A DNA stretch of 14,315 nucleotides, from positions 1 through 14,315 of the forward strand of contig DGIN01000095.1 of assembly GCA_002387325.1 (NCBI GenBank), given 5' to 3'. Source of the stretch: Bacteroidales bacterium UBA4621. Its GTDB lineage: Bacteria; Bacteroidota; Bacteroidia; Bacteroidales; Paludibacteraceae. How positions within the stretch are numbered: the stretch's first letter is position 1; every line of letters begins with the position of its first letter. This document shows, piece by piece, positions 5,518-12,890 of this stretch. The notes under the pieces are model-generated. The model was not told the origin of the DNA, did no database searches, and saw only the letters and a program-made list of their open reading frames with translations. The position numbers and the translations under genes are program-made.

Positions 5518-8328
5518 ATGAAAGGATTTCTACAACATACCGCCGCTTCGTTGGTTGCCCGCTTCGGGTGGGACCGGCTGCAGTCGCTCACCCTCGTTTT
5601 TCCGACACACCGTGCGGGGTTAGTGATGAAAAACGAACTGAAAGCCCTACAAAAACAGGAGCATCCCGCCCCCGTCTTCCTGCCGGAGACAACCACACTG
5701 AGCGAGTTGTTCGACACCCTCTCGCCGCTCTATGCGGAGGACGAACTGCTGCTTATTTTCCGTCTCTACCGCTTGTACAAAGAGATAACGCACGAGCCGC
5801 TTACCCCCGACCTGTTCTACGGCTGGGGGCGGCAACTGCTCGCCGACTTCAACAACATTGACAAGAGTATCGCCGACCCGCAAGAGGTGAAGCGTTTCTT
5901 TGCCAATGCCGTAGAGGCGAAACAACTGGAGGAACTCGACATCGACGACGAGGTGCGTACACGACTGGAAGACCTGTGGCAGCACGGCGAACACGCATAC
6001 GACGAAAACACCATACGGCGCAAGTTTGCGCTCCTGTGGCAGAATATGCCCGAAATTTATACCCGTCTCAATGCGGAGTTGGATACCGAGCAGAAAGGCT
6101 ACGAGGGTATGCGTATGCGCCGTGCCGTGGCTGATGCCGGCACGTGGCTGCCGCGCTATGCAGGCAAGACGTTTGTCTTTGTCGGGTTCAACTACCTGAT
6201 GCCTGTGGAAAAAGACCTGATGACCTTGCTCCACGACCGCAGCCAAGCCCTGTTCTACTGGGACTATGCGGACAATTTCGATGCCAACGGGAAAGCCTAT
6301 TCGTTTATCCGCCACCATATAGCCGACCTCGGCAACGAGGCGGAGGCAACGCATTGGCAGGTGCGTGATGTAACGGTCATCTCAGCCACCACCGTCAATG
6401 CACAGGCGCAGTATGCGGGGCAGTGGCTGCGGGAACACTACACCGCACACGGTCAGAGTACCGCTATCGTCATATGCGACGAACAGATGCTGGAACCTGT
6501 GATTTACGCTCTGCCGCCCGTCACGCTTGCGGGAGACACGCAACCCGCACCTGTGAATATCACCAAAGGGTTTCCCCTGTCAAGTACGCAAATCTATGCG
6601 CAGATGATGGCATACCTCTCCGACCGCCACAACGATTTGCAACCGGGCGAGACGTATCCGCAGTTATTAGAGCGTTTGTTAGAGAAAGTGGTTACACCCG
6701 CCGAGAAAGCCGCACGCAAATCCGCTACAGACGACCCCGACAAGGAAAACACGTGGCAATGGCTGCTTATTCAGGAGTCGCTCTACCGGACACGCTGTAT
6801 CATCAACCGTTTCCGCCAACTCCTGCAAACACCCGTTTTGCAAACCGAGATACAGAGCCTTTCGCTCTTGCGCAGTCTGTTGCGGCGTCTGCTGAGCGGT
6901 GTCTCGCTGCCGTTCAACGGCGAACCGATAACGGATATACAGGTGATGGGCGTGCTGGAAACACGTATGCTCGATTTTGACAACCTGCTGCTGCTCAACG
7001 TGGAGGAAGGTGTCGTACCCCGTCAGGAAACCGACTTGTCGTTTATCCCCTATTATCTGCGCAAGGCGTACAGTATGCAGACCCGCGAGGAGAGTGCCTC
7101 GGTCTATGCATACAATTTCTTCCGTCTGCTCAGCCGTGCAGGCAACACCACCCTCCTGTTCAGCGATGCCGATACAGCCTTGGGGCGCAAGACGATGTCG
7201 CGTTTTATCATGCAGATGTTAGTCAGCCCGCTGTTCCATATCACCAAGTACACCCTCGCCGAGAACAACCAACTCACCCTCGCCCCGCTTATCAACCTTG
7301 ACAACAACGAGACCTGTCTCTATTCGCTGTTGGAAAAAGGCGAAGACAATACGTTGCACTACAAAGCGGACGGACGTATGTTCACCCTCTCACCCTCCGC
7401 TCTCTCCACGTATATCGACTGCCCGCGCAGGTTCTATATGCAATACGTTCTCGGAGTGCGGGCGGACGACCCCGAAACGCTTGTTTTTGCGGCAAATACA
7501 CTCGGTTCGTTTGTACATAGCGGAATGGAGTACATCTACAAGGAGATTTGCGCTTGCACGGACAACCGTCCGCATACCATTGACCCGCAGACACTCCGGC
7601 AGATACTCAACGACCCCGCCCTGTCGGAACAGGTGCTGGACGCTGCCTATACGGCACAGAACAAGGAATACAACAGGACGCACCCTGCAAACGGCAATAC
7701 CGCACCGCACTATATCAAGGAGGAACACCGTATGGAGAACACGGTAATCCGCGGTTACATCCGCCGCATTCTGGAGCGCGATATACAAGACGCAGAGAAA
7801 AACGGCTTGCAGATCTGCCTCTTGGAGCAGAAACGCACCTTCCCCGTTGATTTGGGCGACGACCTCGGCATCATTCAGGCGGGAGGTAAAATCGACCGGC
7901 TTGACATAGTGGGCGGCACAATGCGCGTGGTGGACTACAAGACAGGCTCGTACAACAAAAAGAAACTGTCCGCCGACAGCGGCAAACTGTTCAGCGACTA
8001 TGACGAACACTATGTCTTGCAGACGCTTATCTATAGCGAGGCCGTCGCCCGTAACGACCATAGCGGAAGTCCGTTGCCCCTGCAACCGACCCTGTACTAT
8101 CCGCAGCGCAAACTGACAGACCCCACAGCACAAACCACTGTCTCGGTGGACAAACAAGAGGTGGACAACTATACCGGCATACGCGACCGTTTTCTTCCTC
8201 TCCTTACCGGCAAAGTCCGCGAAGTGCTGACCACAACCGCCTTCCCGCAGAAAGAAGAGAACAAATGTTCCTCTTTCTGCCCGTTCCTGACACTATGCGA
8301 CCGTACCCCGAAAGATTACAGCCGTTGA
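5518..8328 (+). CDS. addB: AddB-like PD-(D/E)XK nuclease subunit
   Basis: A 936-residue protein matching Bacteroidota AddB-like proteins. The N-terminal half resembles an inactivated helicase: LTLVFPTHRA (24-33) stands where a Walker A strand would be, but there is no GxGKT. VLETRMLDFDNLLLLNVEEGVVP (479-501) is the typical AddB/RecC signature. The C-terminal nuclease has FVHSG with H667, KIDRLD with D793, VVDYKTG with D806 and K808, and LQTLIY with Q835, so it should be catalytic. Four cysteines suited to an AddB-type 4Fe-4S cluster are present: C635 in YIDCPRRFY, then C917, C921 and C927. The spacing C-x3-C-x5-C is one residue longer than the C-x2-C-x5-C known from Bacillus AddB. The ATG at 5518 is the first possible start and no strong SD is visible. 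It is expected to partner with the AddA-like helicase. Confidence 0.9.
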   Translation: MKGFLQHTAASLVARFGWDRLQSLTLVFPTHRAGLVMKNELKALQKQEHPAPVFLPETTTLSELFDTLSPLYAEDELLLIFRLYRLYKEITHEPLTPDLFYGWGRQLLADFNNIDKSIADPQEVKRFFANAVEAKQLEELDIDDEVRTRLEDLWQHGEHAYDENTIRRKFALLWQNMPEIYTRLNAELDTEQKGYEGMRMRRAVADAGTWLPRYAGKTFVFVGFNYLMPVEKDLMTLLHDRSQALFYWDYADNFDANGKAYSFIRHHIADLGNEAEATHWQVRDVTVISATTVNAQAQYAGQWLREHYTAHGQSTAIVICDEQMLEPVIYALPPVTLAGDTQPAPVNITKGFPLSSTQIYAQMMAYLSDRHNDLQPGETYPQLLERLLEKVVTPAEKAARKSATDDPDKENTWQWLLIQESLYRTRCIINRFRQLLQTPVLQTEIQSLSLLRSLLRRLLSGVSLPFNGEPITDIQVMGVLETRMLDFDNLLLLNVEEGVVPRQETDLSFIPYYLRKAYSMQTREESASVYAYNFFRLLSRAGNTTLLFSDADTALGRKTMSRFIMQMLVSPLFHITKYTLAENNQLTLAPLINLDNNETCLYSLLEKGEDNTLHYKADGRMFTLSPSALSTYIDCPRRFYMQYVLGVRADDPETLVFAANTLGSFVHSGMEYIYKEICACTDNRPHTIDPQTLRQILNDPALSEQVLDAAYTAQNKEYNRTHPANGNTAPHYIKEEHRMENTVIRGYIRRILERDIQDAEKNGLQICLLEQKRTFPVDLGDDLGIIQAGGKIDRLDIVGGTMRVVDYKTGSYNKKKLSADSGKLFSDYDEHYVLQTLIYSEAVARNDHSGSPLPLQPTLYYPQRKLTDPTAQTTVSVDKQEVDNYTGIRDRFLPLLTGKVREVLTTTAFPQKEENKCSSFCPFLTLCDRTPKDYSR

Positions 8329-8357
8329 ACCTGCCTATATCTCTATATAGAAACTAT

Positions 8358-8434
8358 ATGTGATTCTTATGTGATTCTTATGTGATTCTTATGTGATTCT
8401 TATATGATTCTTATGTGATTCTTATATGATTCCT
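8358..8434. repeat. 11-bp tandem repeat, 7 copies
   Basis: Seven units of ATGTGATTCTT in perfect 11-bp register. Units 1-4 and 6 are identical (8358-8401, 8413-8423); units 5 and 7 read ATATGATTCTT and ATATGATTCCT. This is the longest array in the window, beginning 30 nt after the addB-like stop codon. The identity of most units points to recent expansion. Confidence 0.95.
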
Positions 8435-8592
8435 TATAGAATGTTGGTGATTACACAGAAGTTGGCAGCAAATGTTTCCTATGCCGCAAACGGTAAGAAA
8501 AATGGAAGAAAATAAGTAGAAAGTTACCCTTTTGACGATGCGGGATGCGTTGTCTCCACACATCCCTATATACGTCCCTATACGCTCCAACA

Positions 8593-8630
8593 GGCAAATT
8601 ACCGCGGGCGGGGCATCCGCGTCCCCGATG
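8593..8630 (+). repeat. GC-rich hairpin repeat, copy B
   Basis: Second copy of the element at 354-393. The stem is shorter here: CGCGG (8603-8607) pairs with CCGCG (8617-8621), with a possible further G-T pair, and the same downstream GTCCCCG(A/G)TG follows. It lies about 100 bp upstream of the galM start, in the same orientation as copy A is to the DUF2130 gene. Confidence 0.6.
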
Positions 8631-8675
8631 GAAAGTCGATGCCGACTGCACGGTAAACGCATAGAATAGTTAATG

Positions 8676-8690
8676 GCACAATAATTGTGC
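8676..8690. promoter_or_regulatory. 7+7 bp perfect inverted repeat upstream of galM (possible operator)
   Basis: GCACAAT-A-ATTGTGC is perfectly symmetrical around one central base and ends 41 bp before the galM ATG. The position suits an operator for a dimeric regulator of sugar metabolism, but no regulator gene is nearby and the match could be chance. Confidence 0.35.
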
Positions 8691-8731
8691 AGCATAAAAT
8701 ACACAAACATTGAACTATAAACAGAACAACT

Positions 8732-9772
8732 ATGGTAAACAAAGAAAGTTTCAACAAAACAGTAGAAGGCAAGCCCGTGCGCTTGTACACGCTTATCGGC
8801 AGCAACGGTATGCAAGTGCAAATAACCAACTATGGTGCCAAAATAGTCAGTTGGACCGTAGCGGACAAAGATGGGAACAAACGCGATATTGTATTGGGTT
8901 TCAACACTTTGGACGAATGGCTTGCGCAAGAAGTCTATTTCAACGGCATCAACGGTCGCTGCGCGGGACGTATATCAAATGCCGAGTTTACGATTGACGG
9001 CACCATCTACCACCCCACCCGCAATAGCGGCAACCACTCGTTGCACGGCGGCAACCACGGTTTCAACGACAAAGTATGGGACGTAACAGGACAGAGTCTG
9101 CACAGTATCACTTTGCATTATCTCTCACCGGACGGGGAAGAGGGCTTTCCCGGCAATCTGAATCTTACGGTGGAGTACTCGCTGTCGCGCGATAATGCCC
9201 TGCATATCCGTTACAACGCCACCACTGACAAGCCTACCGTCCTCAACCTCACCAACCACGCTTACTTCAATCTAAAAGGTGAAGGTGAGGGAACAATCCG
9301 CGATCATACGCTGCAGGTTCTCTCCGACGAATACATTCCATACAACGATGAAACTCTGCCAATCGGTACGGTAGCCCCGGTGGAAGGCACCCCTATGGAT
9401 TTCCGTCAACCTACCCTGATAGAAGAGCGTATTGACTTGCCTTTCTTCGCTTCGGGACTCGGTATAGACAACGGGTGGGCATTGCCGGGTTGGAACAGCA
9501 AGAAACGCCTGACTGCCCCGCAGAAAGTAGCGGTAGTAGAAGGCGGAAACCTGACTATGGAGGTGTGGACCAACTTCCCTTGCCTGCAAGTCTATACAGG
9601 CAATTATGTGGAGAAGCACGCAGGCAAATCGGGCAGGATGTACGATGTACAGACGGCAGTCTGCCTCGAAGCCGAAGAGTTTCCCGATGCGGTCAACCAG
9701 CCGGCTTTCCCCACCACGGTTCTCCGTCCCGGCGACACTTTCCGACGCGAGACTATTTACAAATTTGTATAA
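8732..9772 (+). CDS. galM: Galactose mutarotase (aldose 1-epimerase)
   Basis: A 346-residue protein of normal GalM length. It interconverts alpha and beta anomers of galactose (and glucose) to feed the Leloir pathway. Family landmarks are all present: N-G-x-x-G-R-x-A-G-R ending at R80 (substrate binding), N-H-S-L-H-G-G with the catalytic base/acid H105, LTNHAYFNL with H176, GIDNGW with D246, and CLEAEEFPDAVNQP with the likely catalytic E313. There is no signal peptide, so it should be cytoplasmic, unlike some secreted Bacteroidota homologues. The ATG at 8732 is preceded by A-rich sequence without a good SD, as is normal in this phylum. Other gal genes are not next to it; the addB-like gene ends 403 bp upstream. 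The gene is closed by the terminator at 9792-9826. Confidence 0.95.
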   Translation: MVNKESFNKTVEGKPVRLYTLIGSNGMQVQITNYGAKIVSWTVADKDGNKRDIVLGFNTLDEWLAQEVYFNGINGRCAGRISNAEFTIDGTIYHPTRNSGNHSLHGGNHGFNDKVWDVTGQSLHSITLHYLSPDGEEGFPGNLNLTVEYSLSRDNALHIRYNATTDKPTVLNLTNHAYFNLKGEGEGTIRDHTLQVLSDEYIPYNDETLPIGTVAPVEGTPMDFRQPTLIEERIDLPFFASGLGIDNGWALPGWNSKKRLTAPQKVAVVEGGNLTMEVWTNFPCLQVYTGNYVEKHAGKSGRMYDVQTAVCLEAEEFPDAVNQPAFPTTVLRPGDTFRRETIYKFV

Positions 9773-9791
9773 AGCCCCACACCCGGACATA

Positions 9792-9826
9792 AAAAAGAGA
9801 CCGCCTCAGGCAGGCAGTCTCTTTTT
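9792..9826. terminator. Bidirectional rho-independent terminator between convergent genes
   Basis: AAAAAGAGAC (9792-9801) pairs perfectly with GTCTCTTTTT (9817-9826). Inside it, GCCT (9803-9806) pairs with AGGC (9812-9815) around a five-base loop. The stem ends in a T-run on each strand, so it can stop galM transcripts from the left and sugar transferase transcripts from the right. Confidence 0.9.
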
Positions 9827-9861
9827 CTGTTTTCCCGCTGCTTGCGAGGTATATAGCCCGT

Positions 9862-11361
9862 TCAGGCAGAGTGCATCCGCTTGAACAGTATCGAGTGTAT
9901 TGTCAGGAAGAAATACCGCACATCGGTCAGAAAAGGATGCTTGAAATATGCGTCCAAGTACTTGTTCTCGCTCTCGAAGAGTTCGTCAAAGGTCTTGGGG
10001 TGGTCGATATAGAACGGCGGTATCAGTCCCGGTTTGCATCGGGTGCGTTTCTCCTGCAGGTCAGCAGGATAGGTATCAAACATCGTTTGCGAGATTGGAC
10101 GCACACCCACTAATTTGACATCACCTTTGAACCAGTTGATGAGCATCGGCAGTTCGTCCAACCAGTACTTTCGCATAAAGCGTCCCCACGTGGTGATACG
10201 CCAGTCGTCGTTGCTCTTGTCGGCTATATCCATTCCGCCTCGCTTGTCGAATACGTATTTCTGAATATACTCTGCGTAGGGGTGCATGGTGCGGAACTTG
10301 TAGATATACACGTATTCTTTGTTTTTGCCTATGCGGCGCAGTTTGATAAGCGGTCCATACACTTTGAACTGCTCCTGCGGGTACGGCTGCGAGTGGCGGT
10401 GTGCAAACACATACTCTATATGCCCCATCGGCACCGTCTCGTCCACTTCGAAACCGCAATAGTACAGCCGCCCGAACACCTCGGTCTTGCTGAGCATACG
10501 TTTGCGCCCTTTTGTCAGGTCGTAGTAAAGCCGCGACATGAGCAACAGACGCGGGATGATACGTTTCCAAAAGAAATAGGCGGAATAGACTATCCAGCGT
10601 ATGCCTTTCGGATAACGGGCGAGTATTTTCTGTTTGATATACTCCTGCGGGCGGTAGCAGCACACATAGCGTCCGTTGTCAGGCAGTTTCTGATTGACAA
10701 TACAGAAACGACGGTTGATACCTTTGGCATCGTTGAGCAAGGTCAAGTCCACCAATGTACCGTATTCATAATCCGGTATTTGCAGGAAACTGAAACGGTC
10801 TCTGTTGGCAACGACCTTGGTCTGCCGGTTGTCCAAGCGGGCTTTCTGCAAGAGCATTTGGTAGTCCTCCTCCGTAGTGAGCGAGAGCACTGACTGATGA
10901 ATGGTCTCTACCGTTGCCTTGCTGCGCCGCTCGTCGGGGCGTATCACCTCAGCATGTTCACGCTGCTCTATCTGCATAGCCGGCACGGTCATATTCTGTG
11001 CATATTTCCAATAGTGTTCCGCCAATATGACAAAAAAATCAATGGCAGTTACGATACCAATCATCCACATTGCCACAGTGGCGGAGAATTGCCTGTCCAA
11101 CTCCGGAACCACATACTTGCAGAGCAGCAGCATTGCAGAGGCAGTAAGCATCAGAGAGAGTACGGACTGCCAATACCATGTTTTTTTATAGGAACGATAG
11201 AGTTGGAATATCATTCCGACAACAATCCATGCCCCTATCATGACGGCAAAGAGTCCGAGATAACTCCATATCTCCGCCTTGTCAGCCGCCAGCCGCCAAA
11301 TCAAACAAATGACAATAGAAATAATCCAGATAACAATGTCAATGGTTATTTGTTTCCGCAT
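9862..11361 (-). CDS. Membrane sugar transferase (polyprenyl-phosphate sugar-1-phosphate transferase family)
   Basis: A 499-residue protein. About four N-terminal membrane segments are visible (near residues 5-22, 33-53, 64-85, 92-114), then a soluble linker. The C-terminal bacterial sugar transferase domain contains YGPLIKLRRIGKN (335-347), YKFRTMHPYAEY (354-365), DDWRITTWGRFMRKYWLDELP (385-405) with the D402-E403 pair matching the catalytic Asp-Glu dyad of PglC/WbaP-type enzymes, and KLVGVRP (416-422). The segment LTKGRKRMLSKTEVFGRLYYCGF (282-304) and the tail after KPGLIPPFY follow a form I know from many Bacteroidota sugar transferases. Such enzymes move a sugar-1-phosphate from a UDP-sugar onto undecaprenyl phosphate to start glycan synthesis; the substrate cannot be told. 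The ATG at 11361 overlaps the end of the deacetylase gene by 16 bp, indicating translational coupling. The usual re-entrant membrane helix is not obvious and may be replaced by 254-275. Confidence 0.85.
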   Translation of the reverse strand: MRKQITIDIVIWIISIVICLIWRLAADKAEIWSYLGLFAVMIGAWIVVGMIFQLYRSYKKTWYWQSVLSLMLTASAMLLLCKYVVPELDRQFSATVAMWMIGIVTAIDFFVILAEHYWKYAQNMTVPAMQIEQREHAEVIRPDERRSKATVETIHQSVLSLTTEEDYQMLLQKARLDNRQTKVVANRDRFSFLQIPDYEYGTLVDLTLLNDAKGINRRFCIVNQKLPDNGRYVCCYRPQEYIKQKILARYPKGIRWIVYSAYFFWKRIIPRLLLMSRLYYDLTKGRKRMLSKTEVFGRLYYCGFEVDETVPMGHIEYVFAHRHSQPYPQEQFKVYGPLIKLRRIGKNKEYVYIYKFRTMHPYAEYIQKYVFDKRGGMDIADKSNDDWRITTWGRFMRKYWLDELPMLINWFKGDVKLVGVRPISQTMFDTYPADLQEKRTRCKPGLIPPFYIDHPKTFDELFESENKYLDAYFKHPFLTDVRYFFLTIHSILFKRMHSA

Positions 11362-12131
11362 ACAATCAGTATTCGCTTAACTATATTTTTTATATTCTGT
11401 AGTATCAGTTCCTTCATCCACTGTCCCTTGCCTGTTGCCCACCGCTGCGGATGTGTGGTCATCATAAGTCTTGGTGGCAAGGTGCCGTTTTTCAATGCGT
11501 TGATAATATCGTCCGTAGTGTGATAGGTCAGTCCCTGCCGCACCCATTCGTTCTGCCGGAGGGGTATCTTGTCCCGCACCGAAACCTTGTATCCGTCCCA
11601 GCACCGCCCCGTGTCGGTGAGATAGAAGACCTGCGAAAAATCCACGTCAAAATAGGGTTCGCCCACTACTCCCAACCGATGATAGTCGTATTTTTTCCAC
11701 AGGTCGCGCCCGTCATAGCGGCTTGCGGGGGCACCGTGCATACAGACGGTGCGGACGGGGTAGTATGTACGGAAATAGCGCAGGGTCTGCTCAAAGTGCC
11801 GGAACGCCTTGTCTGTATCACCGCCGGCAAGTGCCATATCCTCGTAGTGGTAGCCTATCTCGTGTCCCAAGGCGGCTATGCGGCGTATGGCATCAGGCTG
11901 GTTGCTCTCCGGTACGACACGGAAATAGTAACTTGCCCGCGCGTGTATCCTGTTCTCGATCTCCGCCGTGGCAACGCTATTCTGCGGGCGTTTGTCCACA
12001 TCGTGCCGCAAAACCACATAGCGGTCGGGCAGATGCTCCGCCGTGCAATAGTCCCCAAAAGTCAGAAAGGCATAGCCTTCCGCCAGAAAAGCAAGCAGCA
12101 ACTCATTGTATTTGGCCAACGTAAAATCCAT
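11346..12131 (-). CDS. NodB-like polysaccharide deacetylase family protein
   Basis: A 261-residue protein with hallmarks of the NodB/polysaccharide deacetylase barrel, though diverged. LRHDVD (41-46) carries the catalytic/metal aspartate pair D44 and D46. GHEIGYHYED (89-98) supplies H90 and H95 as likely metal ligands, CMHG has H132, and MMTTHPQRW (223-231) has H227 in the position of the last conserved histidine. No signal peptide is visible, so it may act on a lipid-linked or nucleotide sugar inside the cell; that is inference. I chose the ATG at 12131. A TTG two codons upstream (12137) would add only two residues. The stop lies inside the sugar transferase gene, so the pair is almost certainly co-translated and works on the same glycan. 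The exact substrate is unknown. Confidence 0.8.
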   Translation of the reverse strand: MDFTLAKYNELLLAFLAEGYAFLTFGDYCTAEHLPDRYVVLRHDVDKRPQNSVATAEIENRIHARASYYFRVVPESNQPDAIRRIAALGHEIGYHYEDMALAGGDTDKAFRHFEQTLRYFRTYYPVRTVCMHGAPASRYDGRDLWKKYDYHRLGVVGEPYFDVDFSQVFYLTDTGRCWDGYKVSVRDKIPLRQNEWVRQGLTYHTTDDIINALKNGTLPPRLMMTTHPQRWATGKGQWMKELILQNIKNIVKRILIVCGNK

Positions 12132-12179
12132 GTGCAAGAAACAAGGGAATCTTAAAATTTGACACTTTTTCGCGGCAGC

Positions 12180-12223
12180 GAGGTGGTAACGAGGTGGTAA
12201 CGCACTCCTAACGAGGTGGTAAC
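12180..12223. repeat. 11-bp tandem repeat, 4 copies (third diverged)
   Basis: GAGGTGGTAAC occurs at 12180-12190, 12191-12201 and 12213-12223. The unit between them, GCACTCCTAAC (12202-12212), keeps the 11-bp length and the CTAAC/GTAAC end but differs in the middle. The array is 49 bp upstream of the deacetylase ATG. No Bacteroidota promoter motif was found on the - strand in this spacer. Confidence 0.85.
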
Positions 12224-12235
12224 GAATTTTACAAC

Positions 12236-12268
12236 AGAGATATAACAGAGATATAACAGAGACAATCT
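12236..12268. repeat. Second 11-bp tandem repeat in the same spacer, 2-3 copies
   Basis: AGAGATATAAC is repeated exactly at 12236-12246 and 12247-12257; a third unit (12258-12268) keeps only AGAGA. A 12-bp step separates it from the preceding GAGGTGGTAAC array, so two unrelated 11-bp units lie next to each other. Confidence 0.8.
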
Positions 12269-12286
12269 TAACAATAGTACATTTTT

Positions 12287-12811
12287 CTATTCATACAATT
12301 GGAGCCACTCCACCCGGTTGCCGACCGTTTCGAGGTACTTTCGGAACTCCGTCTGACTGATCACCACCGTGCCGCGGCAGTCGTTGGGGTGGAAACTGAG
12401 CGAAGCGGCGTTTTGCAGGTTTTGGTCGAGAAAGAGGATTACGTGATGTTCGGTATCATTGATCAGCCCGAAGGGACTGACGCTGCCGGGCTCCAACCCG
12501 AGATAACGCATCATCCGCTCGGGGCTTGCGAAAGAGAGTTTGCCGGGAGCGGGGTGTCCGGCGGCTTGCAGCGAGGTTTTGAGCCGTTGCTCCAAGTCGT
12601 GGATAGCCAGGTCGTGGTCGCAATCGAAACAGATCAGATAGTGCTGATTGCCCTTGTGGTTGCGCATAAAGATATTTTTGCAGTGCACACTCCCGTCGTT
12701 GTGCCACCAGCGTTTTGCCTCCCCGATGGTCTTGCCCTCGGGGTGGTTGTAGCACGAATAATTGATGTGATGCGCTTGCAGATACCGCTCTACCTGTTCC
12801 TGCCGCTCCAT
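12287..12811 (-). CDS. ProXp-ala / YbaK-family trans-editing aminoacyl-tRNA deacylase
   Basis: A 174-residue single-domain protein of the YbaK/ProX superfamily, closest in motifs to ProXp-ala (often named PrdX). These enzymes hydrolyse Ala-tRNA(Pro) mischarged by prolyl-tRNA synthetase. HCKNIFMRN (43-51) contains K45, the conserved lysine of the active site. GSVSPFGLINDTEHHVILFLD (109-129) is the signature block of the subgroup, and LSFHPNDCRGTVVIS (138-152) is the third. Length is normal, and there is no fusion to prolyl-tRNA synthetase. The ATG at 12811 is the only reasonable start. It is 79 bp downstream of the aminotransferase on the same strand and may share its promoter. A cysteine-tRNA editing role (YbaK proper) is less likely given the PFGLIND block. 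Confidence 0.9.
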   Translation of the reverse strand: MERQEQVERYLQAHHINYSCYNHPEGKTIGEAKRWWHNDGSVHCKNIFMRNHKGNQHYLICFDCDHDLAIHDLEQRLKTSLQAAGHPAPGKLSFASPERMMRYLGLEPGSVSPFGLINDTEHHVILFLDQNLQNAASLSFHPNDCRGTVVISQTEFRKYLETVGNRVEWLQLYE

Positions 12812-12822
12812 GGTTTTTGTCG

Positions 12823-12884
12823 GTTTATGAGTTTATGGGTTTATGCGATGTTAAAATGGTTTATGCGTTCATTATGCATTATGC
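12823..12884. repeat. 8-bp and 7-bp tandem repeats between aminotransferase and editing genes
   Basis: GTTTATG plus one variable base is repeated three times (12823-12846), with a fourth GTTTATGC at 12859-12866. ATTATGC then occurs twice (12871-12884). Together they fill nearly the whole 79-bp gap. The same word GTTTATGC and its complement recur upstream of the aminotransferase at 14216-14251. Confidence 0.8.
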
Positions 12885-12890
12885 AGTGTA

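Larger units (their letters stand above)
8329..8731. other. 403-bp spacer upstream of galM
   Basis: No gene is supportable here. It contains the seven-copy 11-bp array at 8358-8434, a loosely repeated TCCCTATA(TA)CG word near 8563-8586, the second GC-rich hairpin copy at 8593-8630 and a 7+7 inverted repeat at 8676-8690. Two - strand reading frames cover much of it, but they run into the 5' end of galM and have no recognisable product. No consensus Bacteroidota promoter was found, so the galM promoter is unassigned. Confidence 0.6.

Noticed and set aside
5647..8157. Long - strand frames (235 and 255 codons) opposite the addB-like gene
   Set aside because: Shadows of a well-supported gene, with no recognisable domains or own start signals.
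558..8328. A new anti-phage defence island built on DUF2130, AddA and AddB
   Set aside because: AddAB-type genes are ordinary repair genes, and no mobility gene, methylase, toxin or other defence hallmark accompanies them.
8358..8434. Possible CRISPR array
   Set aside because: The units are contiguous 11-mers without spacers, and no cas gene is present.
12132..12137. Deacetylase start at TTG 12137
   Set aside because: It adds only two residues; the ATG at 12131 is the more likely start, though the difference is not decisive.
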